Shown here: positions 43,891-52,825 of the stretch, one piece after another
How positions within the stretch are numbered: position 1 is the stretch's first letter
Layout of the letters: each line of letters begins with the position of its first letter
From: Candidatus Aerophobota bacterium
GTDB lineage: Bacteria; Chlamydiota; Chlamydiia; Chlamydiales; Simkaniaceae
Assembly: GCA_002401865.1 (NCBI GenBank)
Contig: NVUK01000006.1
Span: 1 to 64,000 of the forward strand
Direction: 5' to 3'
Length of the DNA stretch: 64,000 nucleotides
Made by a program: the position numbers and the translations under genes
The notes under the pieces: model-generated
The model's input: the letters and a program-made list of their open reading frames with translations, nothing else
Database searches by the model: none
Told to the model about the DNA's origin: nothing

Positions 43891-45123
43891 ATGGAAATTA
43901 CCGCTAAAAGAAGCGTTAGTTTTTGCTATATTATCACCCGAGTTTTTGGAGTTCCTTTTTGGGGACTTTTAGCTCTGATGCCTTTTATTATCCAAAAAGA
44001 GTTATTAGCTCCCGCTTTTTACGTTGCGGTAGCAATTGCTTTAAAGCCTTCTGCTGCGCTTTTATCTCCTTACTGGAGTCAATGGGTGCATGCAAGAGGT
44101 GAGCGTCTTGTAAGAAATCTTTTTTGGGGCAATTTACTCAAATATTTACCTTTTATCTTCTTTCCATTGTTTGCTACGCCTTGGTTTTGTATCGCCTCTC
44201 TCGGTGTTTACATGGTGCTTTTGCGGGGCACGATGCCGGCGTGGATGGAGCTTTTAAATCTACACATGGATAAAAAAGAGCAAAAAAAGCTTTGTGCTGC
44301 TGGCTCTATGATTGATTATATAGGAGCCTTAGCTCTCCCATTTTTATTTGGCTGGGCCTTAGACCATTTTGATCAAGCTTGGCGCTATTTGTTTCCTATT
44401 TCAGGAGCTTTAGGCATGCTATCGTGTTTCTTTATAGCAAAACTTCCTAAAACAGAGCGCGCACAGGTGCAAGAGCAAGCGCTAAATCAAGATAAAGATG
44501 AATCGCTAATATTAAAGCCTTGGAAGGGGGGATATGCTCTTTTAAAAAAACGGCCTGACTTTTTACGTTTTCAGTTAGGTTTTTTTCTTGGAGGCGCAGG
44601 ACTTATGCTTATGCATTCCGTGATTCCTGTATTTACTGCTACATTGAAACTCTCTTATAAAGAGCTGTTGATGGCTATTAGTCTATTTAAAGGGATTGGG
44701 TTTGTACTCTCTACTCCTTTATGGGTAAAATGGTTTGCTCCAAGACGTATTTTTACACTCTGCTCCTTAGTAATTTTAATTGCTGCATTCTTCCCAGTAC
44801 TCCTGCAAGGAGGGACTAGTTCCCACTTTTGGGTTTATATTGCCTACGCTGCATACGGCGTAATGCAAGGAGGTTCTGAGCTTTGTTGGAAGATGGCGGG
44901 ATCTATCTTTGCAGGAAAAAGTGATAGCGCTCCCTTTAGCTCTTTTAGCGTGCTGGCTGTCGGGGTTCGAGGTTTAATCTTTCCTTTTCTTGGAACGGCA
45001 CTACTTGCTTTTACAGGGGAAGTGTTTTTTGTCATGCTTCTCGGCTCAATGTGTTGCTTTTTTGCCGCTGTCACGCTTGCTTTGTCACGTAAGAGTTTCC
45101 CTGTAGAAGAGCATGCCATTTAA
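43891..45123 (+). CDS. MFS transporter (410 aa)
   Basis: An integral membrane protein with about twelve hydrophobic helices (VFGVPFWGLLALMPFIIQ, FYVAVAIALKPSAALLSPYW, GYALLKKRPDFLRFQLGFFLGGAGLMLMHSVIPV, MQGGSELCWKMAGSIFAG). The RPDFLRFQLGFFLGGAG transition is typical of major facilitator proteins. The substrate is unknown. Its stop codon overlaps the end of the fimbrial cluster on the other strand by 4 bases. Confidence 0.7.
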   Translation: MEITAKRSVSFCYIITRVFGVPFWGLLALMPFIIQKELLAPAFYVAVAIALKPSAALLSPYWSQWVHARGERLVRNLFWGNLLKYLPFIFFPLFATPWFCIASLGVYMVLLRGTMPAWMELLNLHMDKKEQKKLCAAGSMIDYIGALALPFLFGWALDHFDQAWRYLFPISGALGMLSCFFIAKLPKTERAQVQEQALNQDKDESLILKPWKGGYALLKKRPDFLRFQLGFFLGGAGLMLMHSVIPVFTATLKLSYKELLMAISLFKGIGFVLSTPLWVKWFAPRRIFTLCSLVILIAAFFPVLLQGGTSSHFWVYIAYAAYGVMQGGSELCWKMAGSIFAGKSDSAPFSSFSVLAVGVRGLIFPFLGTALLAFTGEVFFVMLLGSMCCFFAAVTLALSRKSFPVEEHAI

Positions 45124-45716
45124 TACTCAGTTAAATTAAGTATCAGAGTGCTAGTGTATTGCCCTGAAGGGACAGTTTTAAACTGTCCATTGAAAATAAA
45201 AAAATGAAGACCGAAATCTCTTAAGCCGGGATCATAGGTGGGGGCATTTACAATTTTTGAGTGGTTTAGGTGTGCTGTTCCTCCTTGCGGAGGACCAAAG
45301 CCGTGGTGATGTACAGGTGTTGGGGATCCATCGGGAGCTTCATCAGCAAGTACTTCAAAGTCTAGCACATATTCAGAACTACCATGCAGTAACATACGAA
45401 AACATCCACCAGGGCCTGTGTGCCTAGGGTTGGGAGCGTGCACCTGAACATGATATCCTGTAAGACTTGCTGAACTTACATTCATACTCACCCTATACGA
45501 AGTGTAACCCTCGGGTACTTGAGCCGCTGAGGTGATAACAATAGCCTCATCAATGGGGGTAACATCGAGAACAGGAGGAATACCACCAATTATTAAAGTT
45601 GCCTGGGTGCTGCCTGCTGAATCAGCAATAAACTCTTCTAAACTCTCACTATGTATAGAGCTTACTAAACTAAATAGAGCTAATATAAGCGTCGATTTTT
45701 TAAAACTATTGATCAT
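45120..45716 (-). CDS. Fimbrial-subunit-like exported protein C (198 aa)
   Basis: Last gene of the chaperone-usher cluster. A signal peptide (MINSFKKSTLILALFSLVSSIHS) is followed by beta-rich sequence: SYRVSMNVSSASLTGYHVQV and a His/Pro-rich loop (PTPVHHHGFGPPQG). The C-terminal strand, VPSGQYTSTLILNLTEY, has the same P.G.YT.TL.L.L pattern as the pilin at 46279. It is probably a minor or tip subunit; function is inferred from position and the terminal strand. Its start overlaps the end of the preceding subunit gene by 11 bases. Confidence 0.6.
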   Translation of the reverse strand: MINSFKKSTLILALFSLVSSIHSESLEEFIADSAGSTQATLIIGGIPPVLDVTPIDEAIVITSAAQVPEGYTSYRVSMNVSSASLTGYHVQVHAPNPRHTGPGGCFRMLLHGSSEYVLDFEVLADEAPDGSPTPVHHHGFGPPQGGTAHLNHSKIVNAPTYDPGLRDFGLHFFIFNGQFKTVPSGQYTSTLILNLTEY

Positions 45717-46236
45717 AGAATGATGCCGTTACTGTTGCTGTATAATAACCTCCAGGCACCTTTTTCGCTTGTCCTCCAAGAAGGGTGGCATAGAGCGTAC
45801 GTATTTCATGATCTGAGGCAAATTCACTTCTTTCCATCACCGTGTCTTGGTGTTTATAAACCGTAGCGGTGTAATTACCTTTAGCATTTTGGTTACTTGT
45901 AAAAACGTAACGCAGAAAATGTTGCCGATCTTCAGAGACGAGTAAAAACTCATTGTTAATATTGGCATAATCACTATTAAGCGCTATTTTCCACCCTAGC
46001 GGTGAAGAGGAAAATCCTTGAAGTACGATAGGTTGAGGGAAGCTGTAGTTAGCCGTCTCATCTACTTCGCTAGGATTGATATATAGGGTGCAAATACCTG
46101 GTTCCCACCTAATTACTGAGACAAACTCTATTAAAGCTGTAATCTCAAAAGGGGTTTCCAGTGCCATGAGGTAGGGGCGAAAGATTAAGGAGGATGTAGC
46201 AAAAAAGCATAGTATTAAATACATTAATCTTTTCAT
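45706..46236 (-). CDS. Fimbrial-subunit-like exported protein B (176 aa)
   Basis: A signal peptide (MKRLMYLILCFFATSSLIF) precedes beta-rich sequence (ICTLYINPSEVDETANYSF, GWKIALNSDYANINNEFLLV, NYTATVYKH). The C-terminal VPGGYYTATVTASFYDQ matches the terminal strand pattern of the other subunits. It lies between the pilin and subunit C and overlaps the latter. A minor fimbrial subunit is likely, based on context. Confidence 0.6.
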   Translation of the reverse strand: MKRLMYLILCFFATSSLIFRPYLMALETPFEITALIEFVSVIRWEPGICTLYINPSEVDETANYSFPQPIVLQGFSSSPLGWKIALNSDYANINNEFLLVSEDRQHFLRYVFTSNQNAKGNYTATVYKHQDTVMERSEFASDHEIRTLYATLLGGQAKKVPGGYYTATVTASFYDQ

Positions 46237-46278
46237 GTTACACCCTCCCTATTTTTTTTTCTTTACGTCAAAACTTTT

Positions 46279-46875
46279 TTAGAGTTCAGCTAGCGTGAGA
46301 TTCAAAGTTTTGGTATAAGTACCTACTGGTGTCGAAGTGTCTAATTCACCATCTTTAATAACTGCATACACCAGCGGTGTTTCAGAAGAAGATGTAGTGT
46401 TCTCATAAAGACGGCTAGAATCAGCATTAGGTGCAGCTCCAGGCAATATTTCTGTACCGCCAAGGGTCCCTGTAGTGTGTTTTCCTCCTGTTGGAGTAGG
46501 CGGAGTGAAAGCGTTAGCTGTTCCATCTAAAGTTGCATTAATATAAAGCGTAAAATTGAGCTTATTACCACCACTGTCTAGCTGCCATACGCCTGTTGTT
46601 TCTTCTGCTTCATCTACAGAAACCTTATATCCACCAACATTATTGGAGTCATAAGCCCAAGTAGAAGCAGCATTGGTCCAATACTCTTCGCCTGCAGTTG
46701 GCATAGCACCAGGTGTCGTACCAGGATCAGGAAAATCCAAAGGTTGTGTTGTTAGAGCACTTGAGGCACTAACAGTCATGGAAGCTGTAGATGAGCCTGT
46801 CTCATTAGCTGCTTGTAACTGGATACTTCCGATAGCAAGTAAGCATAGAGATGCTCTAAGTAATTGTTTGTTCAT
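46279..46875 (-). CDS. Putative major fimbrial subunit A (198 aa)
   Basis: A signal peptide (MNKQLLRASLCLLAIGSIQLQA) precedes a Thr/Ser/Gly-rich mature protein that starts NETGSSTASMTVSASSAL, the type of alternating segment usable as a donor strand. The C-terminal strand is VGTYTKTLNLTLAEL. There is no cysteine in the mature protein, unlike disulfide-containing classical pilins; Cys-free subunits are known in CS1/alpha-type fimbriae. The low-charge, repetitive composition suits a structural pilin. It follows the usher after an AT-rich inverted repeat. Confidence 0.65.
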   Translation of the reverse strand: MNKQLLRASLCLLAIGSIQLQAANETGSSTASMTVSASSALTTQPLDFPDPGTTPGAMPTAGEEYWTNAASTWAYDSNNVGGYKVSVDEAEETTGVWQLDSGGNKLNFTLYINATLDGTANAFTPPTPTGGKHTTGTLGGTEILPGAAPNADSSRLYENTTSSSETPLVYAVIKDGELDTSTPVGTYTKTLNLTLAEL

Positions 46876-46901
46876 AAAAAAAACCTTAAATTTTTAGTTA
46901 A

Positions 46902-46933
46902 AACTATTTAATTAACTTAATAGTTAAATAGTT
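46902..46933 (-). repeat. AT-rich inverted repeat between usher and pilin
   Basis: AACTATTTAA (46902-46911) and its complement (46924-46933) are separated by 12 bases, directly after the usher stop and before the pilin start. It is a weak hairpin; it may allow partial termination or mRNA processing within the operon. Confidence 0.5.
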
Positions 46934-46934
46934 A

Positions 46935-49397
46935 TTAATTTGTCAAATTAATAACTATTTTCCCTAGGTTAATAACATTTTCGTTATCTTTTATTGTTAT
47001 AAGAGATTTTTCATGTTTAAACTGGTCAAAGTAAATAGTATAGGATCCAACTTCCAAGTTTTCTAGAGCAAATTTTCCAAATTTATTAGTAAAGAAGAAG
47101 ATTTTTTCAGCTGTAGGGGAATTTTCTTTTATTATGTACCCAGAGCTATAAGTAATGGGATTTTCTTGCTGATCTATAAAATAACCTTGAGCGTACATAA
47201 AGCTTGTGAGGCAGACAGGAATAACGACTCCTGAACGGTTGGTTGTTTGAGCTGTATAGAGTGAATGGTCAAAGCGGAATCCAGGGGGAGCATCGAAGCT
47301 ATCGACTTGAATAGAGGTTTGTTGGTAGCTTGCCAGAGGAATAACAGAGCCCATCTTTAAAGAAGATTTGACTAGGTATTGGCTTTTTGACGTGGCATCT
47401 ATATATAGAGGATAATTTTTTGCCTTGTCTTGGGGCTTTATAATGGCAAAGCTAGAGTGAATGGGTTTACCAATACACCAAGAGTTGTCTGCAAAAAACA
47501 GAGCTGTGCGTCCATTGATATGGGTTGTTCCTGAAACTTTGGGCTGGTCAGATAGAGGCAGGATTGCGGATTCGACAAGGTAGTGATTGGCGGAAACAGA
47601 GCCTCGAGGGCCTTGGTATAGGGCTTTACCGGTAAAGTTTTTTCTATTTTTAGCTGTTGCAAGTCCCGCTGATAGATATAGGTTGTCTTGAGGAGAAAAC
47701 TTATGGGAGTAACTGGTTTGAGTAGAGGATGTTTTAGAGCGGGTATTATAGTTAGAGCTTAACCGTGTTTTGGGGTGAGGCGTGAGGTTGAAGTTAAAGA
47801 CCATTTCAAATACTTTTTTTCTATTATCGAGCTGTTTATAGCTGGTGACAATACTAGCCCCGCCATGTTTAAAGCTTTTGTTTAGAGTGTATTGCAAAGA
47901 CCAAACATCAGCAAAAGCTTTTCTACGCAGGCCGTAGTATCCTGTTAATGAGGAACCTATATTGCCAGGCAACCTTCCTCCTAGGGAGGTGGAAAACATC
48001 CATTTTTCTCGGTTGATCATAGATTTCGTGCCAAGGTAGGAAAAATAGGGGCTGGTAAAGTCTAGGTTGCAGGCCCAAGAAAAAGGGGTAGTTTTTCCAA
48101 ATTTAGGGCTAGAAATAGAGAGTCTAGAGCGGATACCTGGAGGGATATGTTTGGTGAAACTAGACCCTAGATCAAAGGATGTTTCAACAAATTTGTTATA
48201 AACAAGAACTGACGATCCGAGATAAGAGCCCTCTCGAATCGCCTGTGCGTAACACTGAGCAGAGATGTGGTTAGAAACACCGACACCAAAAATAGCAGAA
48301 AAAGTGGGGCGATTAAAAAGGTATTTAAAGCGCTGAGTAGCTTCTTGAAATTTGGGAAAGCCAAAGCTTGCATCAAAGGCAAATTGACCAGGGGCTACTT
48401 TAAGAGGGACAAATAGAGATTCTAAATTTAGCTCGTTAACATTTCCCATAGCATCGGTAATTTTTAAGTTCACGTTGTTTACGCCATTGGCAAAGGGGAA
48501 ATCTTTCACCAGGTGGGGCCCTGCTGGCAGGTTTAATGTCCTTATAAAGGTGTTATTAATATAGATGTCCACTCTTGAGGGGGAGTTGAGCATAAATTCA
48601 TGTTGATTGGCCGTGGAATAACTACTGTTTTTAAAAAGGTTGGGGCTATTGAGAAAGTTAAGGCCCAGCATAGGAAGTGTATTTTGAAAGCTGAATGATG
48701 AGGGAGAAATATCGCCCAGTTTAAACCTAACATTGGACTTTGTAAAATCTCTTGTCAGGGTAAGGTTCCCGCGGTTAATGCGTTGTGCAATACTTTTTAC
48801 ATCCCCTCCTGTGTAGTTTAATAGGTAGACGTAGCCGTCGAGTAGTGTGTCTTTTAAATTGATAGAAAAATTAGAGCCTATATTGAGATCGGAAAAACTG
48901 GGGGCTTGATCGTAGTAGAAGTGATAGAGCCTTGAGTCAATGGCAAAATCGATAATACCAGATAGGGGACTTGGGTAGTAAATAGAGGAGGGGTCGATGT
49001 TTACAAAGATTTGCTTTGGTTTTAAAGAGCTTTCTAGGCGGCTAATATAGCGAAAGGGAATGGTGACATAGAGTATTTGTTCTTCTGTATTGTAGTTGAA
49101 AGAGAAGTCGCTGTAGCTAAACTGTGGGGGCAGCTCGGAGCGGGAGTCACTGATTTGATCTAAAATGTCTAATCCATTCTGTGTGAGCTTGTGCCTTAGA
49201 GCGTTTGCAATAGATTTAAACACAAATTTTTCTTGGTAATCGTTGCTTACAAGAAGATTTATGTCAGAGACAAAAGTTTTATTAAGGTATAGGGGCACTT
49301 GAACGGTTATGCGCGCATTTTCTGCGCAGCAAGGAGGCTGCGCGAGTAACGCTATAAACAAAGCTATTAGGAAAATAAAGTAGCGAGGCTGCCACAT
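46935..49397 (-). CDS. Outer-membrane fimbrial usher-like protein (820 aa)
   Basis: A signal peptide (MWQPRYFIFLIALFIALLAQ) precedes an 820-residue protein of usher size. An N-terminal domain of about 120 residues (VPLYLNKTFVSDINLLVSN, LYVTIPFRYI) leads into a long run of alternating beta strands. A plug-like segment includes VDIYINNTFIRTLNLPAGPHLVKDFPF and NNVNLKITDAMGNVNEL, the RV.I.N......L.PG...I.DLP pattern of ushers. A C-terminal Ig-like domain is present (FTNKFGKFALENLEVGSYTIYF). It probably forms the secretion pore for the subunits encoded after it. Clade (alpha/CS1-like or archaic) cannot be decided here. Confidence 0.75.
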   Translation of the reverse strand: MWQPRYFIFLIALFIALLAQPPCCAENARITVQVPLYLNKTFVSDINLLVSNDYQEKFVFKSIANALRHKLTQNGLDILDQISDSRSELPPQFSYSDFSFNYNTEEQILYVTIPFRYISRLESSLKPKQIFVNIDPSSIYYPSPLSGIIDFAIDSRLYHFYYDQAPSFSDLNIGSNFSINLKDTLLDGYVYLLNYTGGDVKSIAQRINRGNLTLTRDFTKSNVRFKLGDISPSSFSFQNTLPMLGLNFLNSPNLFKNSSYSTANQHEFMLNSPSRVDIYINNTFIRTLNLPAGPHLVKDFPFANGVNNVNLKITDAMGNVNELNLESLFVPLKVAPGQFAFDASFGFPKFQEATQRFKYLFNRPTFSAIFGVGVSNHISAQCYAQAIREGSYLGSSVLVYNKFVETSFDLGSSFTKHIPPGIRSRLSISSPKFGKTTPFSWACNLDFTSPYFSYLGTKSMINREKWMFSTSLGGRLPGNIGSSLTGYYGLRRKAFADVWSLQYTLNKSFKHGGASIVTSYKQLDNRKKVFEMVFNFNLTPHPKTRLSSNYNTRSKTSSTQTSYSHKFSPQDNLYLSAGLATAKNRKNFTGKALYQGPRGSVSANHYLVESAILPLSDQPKVSGTTHINGRTALFFADNSWCIGKPIHSSFAIIKPQDKAKNYPLYIDATSKSQYLVKSSLKMGSVIPLASYQQTSIQVDSFDAPPGFRFDHSLYTAQTTNRSGVVIPVCLTSFMYAQGYFIDQQENPITYSSGYIIKENSPTAEKIFFFTNKFGKFALENLEVGSYTIYFDQFKHEKSLITIKDNENVINLGKIVINLTN

Positions 49398-49415
49398 AGC
49401 ATTCCTTAGCCTATT

Positions 49416-50162
49416 TTAATCATTTTCATCTAAGAGAGTAAAATCAAAGTCTTTGTCACTACCAAGTTTTTCTTTCCAATCTGCGGGCAAATCAATCTTT
49501 AGCTCGCGTGTATTGCCACTTAAAATAATCAACCCCGTATCAAAATCTGGAACAAAAGAAAATGTTTTTTCACCGTGTGTCATTTTACAAAGAGGTTTTT
49601 TAAAAGATTTATATTTGTTGCCTATATTCGTAAGAGTTAAATGAAAGGCATCGTCATCCCCTGCGTTTTTTAAAGAAGTATTAGTTGTTTGGATGTTTGC
49701 TTTGGCATTTTTAGGAATGAGATAAATAGATCCTAAAAATTTCTTAGCAAAATTCAAGCCAATGCGTACATCTTGGAAGGTTGTTTTAGCAGCTTTGGGC
49801 TTAGTAGGCATTTCGGCAATCGCTATATTAAAAGCTTTTTCCTTTTCAAGTGTTTGCATATCGCCTGTCCACCTTATGCGCACTTTTTGGGTGCGACCAG
49901 GCTGAAGAACAAAAATAGGGGGATAGATAAAAAACTCATGATCATCTACTTGTTCGTATGATTCACGCCCATTTTTATCGATTGATTTTGTTCCAACAAT
50001 AACTTCTATAGGAACAGAGCTTTCATCTTGTGAGTGTACAGAGATGATATACTCTCGATTTTTATTGTCAGTAATCTCGCGAGAAATCTTGGAGACTGTC
50101 CAAGAAAAAGAGGGCGTTGAAAGACAAAGCAAAAGTAGGGGTATTATATATTTTTTTAACAT
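49416..50162 (-). CDS. Periplasmic fimbrial chaperone-like protein (248 aa)
   Basis: A signal peptide (MLKKYIIPLLLLCLSTPSFS) is followed by a PapD-like two-domain pattern. FFIYPPIFVLQPGRTQKVRIRW is the G1/F1 strand motif (compare PP.f.L.PG..Q.lRi), with FNIAIAEMPTKP after it and a second Ig-like domain ending in DFTLLDEND. Such chaperones hold subunits by donor-strand complementation and deliver them to the usher, which follows 18 bases downstream. Confidence 0.75.
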   Translation of the reverse strand: MLKKYIIPLLLLCLSTPSFSWTVSKISREITDNKNREYIISVHSQDESSVPIEVIVGTKSIDKNGRESYEQVDDHEFFIYPPIFVLQPGRTQKVRIRWTGDMQTLEKEKAFNIAIAEMPTKPKAAKTTFQDVRIGLNFAKKFLGSIYLIPKNAKANIQTTNTSLKNAGDDDAFHLTLTNIGNKYKSFKKPLCKMTHGEKTFSFVPDFDTGLIILSGNTRELKIDLPADWKEKLGSDKDFDFTLLDEND

Positions 50163-50166
50163 AAGG

Positions 50167-50640
50167 TTACGGTTCCTCGTTTAATTTAAGTTGAAAGGAA
50201 CACTCATATTTGCCACTAGGGATGAGCCTTCCATTTTTTTTAGGGTTAATGACTAGATCAAAGCTTTTGTAAAAAGAGAGATCCTCTTGTCTATCTAGCC
50301 GAATAAGCGCTCCACTTTTCCAAACCTTTTCACCCTGTTTATCGACTAAATAAAAATGCACAGAATCAAGCTGTTTTTCATGCTCAAAGCAAAACTCTTT
50401 AACTTTGTCTAAATGCTCTAGGCTGAGTTTGGCAACAACGTGTCCTTTGTCTGTTTTTAAGTGGGTAATGCGTAATTTTAAAAAGTCTGTAAACACCTGT
50501 TTGCGTAAAGGCGTAATGGGCTTAATATTTGGTGTAGAAGTCGTAACTTCTACCAAAGTTTCTTCCTTAACTTCGCCTGCAAAAAGAGTCGAAAGAGGAA
50601 AAAGTAAATAAGTAAAAAAGTGTAAAAATAATTTTTTCAT
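50167..50640 (-). CDS. Fimbrial-cluster exported protein (157 aa)
   Basis: First gene of the cluster. The signal peptide is MKKLFLHFFTYLLFPLSTLFA. The mature protein is predicted beta-rich (HVVAKLSLEHLDKVKEF, VHFYLVDKQGEKVWKSGALI), and its C-terminus IPSGKYECSFQLKLNEE again shows the P.G.Y.....L.L strand shared with the subunits. It is 4 bases before the chaperone gene. It may be a subunit or accessory protein. Confidence 0.6.
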   Translation of the reverse strand: MKKLFLHFFTYLLFPLSTLFAGEVKEETLVEVTTSTPNIKPITPLRKQVFTDFLKLRITHLKTDKGHVVAKLSLEHLDKVKEFCFEHEKQLDSVHFYLVDKQGEKVWKSGALIRLDRQEDLSFYKSFDLVINPKKNGRLIPSGKYECSFQLKLNEEP

Positions 50641-50686
50641 AATTATTATCGAATAACATAAAAACAGGCTTTAATTCAAATTTTTA

Positions 50687-51469
50687 TTACTCGTTATAAT
50701 AACGGGGAAAAGTGATACCAGAAACGTTTTCTAAATAGGCTAGAGTAGTGATTAAACTAGGATCGATTTCTTGTTTGTTTTTGTCTACAAAAAGGCTTTG
50801 GGGATGTTTATTAACATCGATGACAAAGACTTCTGTGCGTATTTTATGTTTTTGATCTTCAATGTGTATCACTTTAAAAAAGTGTGTGGGAACAGCGACG
50901 TTGTTTTCACCTATTACAGCGTAGGTGATATGGTGTTTTTTCTTAATAAAAAGAGGGCCTGAAATGAGCGTAACAGAAGCGTTTGTTTTACTCAGGTTAT
51001 AGGCGTAATTTTCCAGCTGTTTCCATATGCCTTGATTAAACTCTGGGGGCATGGGACAAATATTGGATAGCAGGAAAGTATCGCTATACTCTTGAAAGCT
51101 TTGCTTATGGTTTTTTGCAGGGCAAAGGTGGCCTCGATCGTATCCTGAGTGTTTATAGTCTTCAAGCGAGCTGCGATGAAATGGATAGATTTGCTTATCT
51201 TCATTAAAGCGTGTGGATTTTCGATTGATGTGGATGTTTTGTTCTGTGCCATCTAATTTTTCAAGAGTCCAAAGGGGAACTTTGTTTTTCCCGTCGTAGC
51301 AGAGGGTGAAATTTTCTTTTTCTAAAATAGGATGAGAGTGGGGATATTCTTGGCGTGAAATTTTTGACGGTTTATTAAATATCCAAGCTATAGCGCTAGG
51401 GTCTATGAATACAGCGAGGCCAAGAGCGCAAAGCGTGGTTAGAATAATGAAATACTTTTTAATATTCAT
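50687..51469 (-). CDS. DNA/RNA non-specific endonuclease, exported (DRGH family)
   Basis: The start ATG 51469 overlaps the stop of the dipeptidase gene (ATGA). A hydrophobic N-terminus (MNIKKYFIILTTLCALGLAVF) suggests export or anchoring. The DRGH catalytic motif is in YDRGHLCPAKNHKQS (about 110-125), and the metal-binding Asn lies in NQGIWKQLENY. This is the NUC1/EndoG ββα-metal family. It could degrade extracellular or host nucleic acid for nucleotide salvage or act as an effector. Co-transcribed with the M19 dipeptidase. Confidence 0.85.
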   Translation of the reverse strand: MNIKKYFIILTTLCALGLAVFIDPSAIAWIFNKPSKISRQEYPHSHPILEKENFTLCYDGKNKVPLWTLEKLDGTEQNIHINRKSTRFNEDKQIYPFHRSSLEDYKHSGYDRGHLCPAKNHKQSFQEYSDTFLLSNICPMPPEFNQGIWKQLENYAYNLSKTNASVTLISGPLFIKKKHHITYAVIGENNVAVPTHFFKVIHIEDQKHKIRTEVFVIDVNKHPQSLFVDKNKQEIDPSLITTLAYLENVSGITFPRYYNE

Positions 51470-52458
51470 GTTATCAAACCAGCTTTTGAGAAAAAGTGCG
51501 CGCCATTTTTCCACGCCATTTTTTCGGCTAAGTTCTTATCAAAATGGGAGGTTATTTCCTCAAGCATTGTAGGATAGGTAGAAGAGTTTCCAAACTTTTC
51601 AAAAAAGTAGGGGCCGCCATCATCGAGGCTTGCGATACCTACAGGGCCGAAAAAATCAGCGCCGAAGACAATATTGTTTTCAAGGCGCAACTCTAGGGCT
51701 CTACCAATATGGTCTAAAAAAGCTTTGGGGTCTTTTCCTAAAAAACGGGATACAAAGTTTAATCCAATAATACCGCCGCGCTTACCAATTTCTAAAGCAA
51801 TCTCTGAGGGTAAATTACGTTTTTCATCCGTAATAGCTCTATAGTTGGAGTGGGAGGCGATTGGTGTTAGTTGTTTTAGTGATTTGGTTTCAATATAGTT
51901 TAAAATACCCAGTGCAAGAGCGTCGCTCGTATGGCTTAAATCAATGGCAATTTTTTTCTCTAGAGAGAGCTTTGCCATCGTTTCTAAACACCGTTTTCCA
52001 TCTTCTTTTAAACCTGCTGTTGACAGGTTTCCTCCACCAAAGCGGTTTTCATCATTCCATGTCAAACTAATATAAGCTGGGGGGCCTGCCTTATCGATTA
52101 AATGGTTTAGGCGCTGCTCTAGTAGGTTAATGGGCTCGTTCTCTTCTAAGAGAAGAGAGGCGTTTTCAATAGCGTATCCTACATGGTGGTTTGCACTTTT
52201 AGCTTTCCACGTGTGCATGTTATCTACTCGTGCTTTTTCTATTAAAGAGCAGTAAATACTAAATTGTTTTTCTAACTGCTTAAAGGAGCCTTTACGCGTG
52301 ATTGCAAAGAGCGCTAAGATTTGCAGAGTGACGCCGCCTTGTTTTTGCTGAGGTAAAGAGCAAAGAGAGAGTGGATCAGTTATTGCTTTTTCTTTATCTG
52401 TAGCGCTAGCGACAAAAGCTAAAAAATCACAATGCATATCAATAATAGGAATGTTCAT
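51466..52458 (-). CDS. Membrane dipeptidase (peptidase M19 family)
   Basis: 330 residues. IDMHCDFLAFVAS carries the HxD zinc ligands, KKIAIDLSHTSDALALGIL the IDLSH motif, and IASHSNYRAI the second His. GIIGLNFVSRFLG is also typical of M19. Renal-dipeptidase relatives hydrolyse dipeptides, often with D-residues. No signal peptide is seen, so it is probably cytoplasmic here. It is translationally coupled to the nuclease gene. Confidence 0.9.
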   Translation of the reverse strand: MNIPIIDMHCDFLAFVASATDKEKAITDPLSLCSLPQQKQGGVTLQILALFAITRKGSFKQLEKQFSIYCSLIEKARVDNMHTWKAKSANHHVGYAIENASLLLEENEPINLLEQRLNHLIDKAGPPAYISLTWNDENRFGGGNLSTAGLKEDGKRCLETMAKLSLEKKIAIDLSHTSDALALGILNYIETKSLKQLTPIASHSNYRAITDEKRNLPSEIALEIGKRGGIIGLNFVSRFLGKDPKAFLDHIGRALELRLENNIVFGADFFGPVGIASLDDGGPYFFEKFGNSSTYPTMLEEITSHFDKNLAEKMAWKNGAHFFSKAGLIT

Positions 52459-52484
52459 AGAATAGTAACCTCTATTTGTTCACA

Positions 52485-52525
52485 AAAAAAACCTGCAAAA
52501 GAAACTTTCTTTTGCAGGTTTTTTT
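52485..52525 (-). terminator. Bidirectional rho-independent terminator
   Basis: A nearly perfect palindrome (core AACCTGCAAAAGAAA / TTTCTTTTGCAGGTT) with A and T tracts on both sides. It ends the DUF378 transcript and separates it from the dipeptidase gene. Confidence 0.92.
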
Positions 52526-52548
52526 GTCTAACATTACAAAAAAGGAGA

Positions 52549-52752
52549 TTATTTTTTGCAGCGTGCTGTAATAGACTTGCAGCAAAATAAGCGATATAGA
52601 CCAGAAAATCCAATAAGCACATAAACTACGCGGTCAATTGACATACTTCTAAATAAGTACTCAACAATATTAAAGTTAAAAAGACCTACAAGGCCCCAGT
52701 TGATAGCACCGATGATAATTAACAAACCGGCTAACATATCTATTGTTTTCAT
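52549..52752 (-). CDS. DUF378 family small membrane protein
   Basis: 67 residues with two transmembrane helices. MKTIDMLAGLLIIIGAINWGLVGLFNFN is the characteristic DUF378 start and VVYVLIGFSGLYRLF the second helix. Function unknown. It has its own terminator. Confidence 0.85.
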   Translation of the reverse strand: MKTIDMLAGLLIIIGAINWGLVGLFNFNIVEYLFRSMSIDRVVYVLIGFSGLYRLFCCKSITARCKK

Positions 52753-52825
52753 ATTTTAAACCTCAGATTTAATATGTTTACTTTTCACCCTTGTCTACTT
52801 TTCACTATTTTTTTTGCAAGATAAA

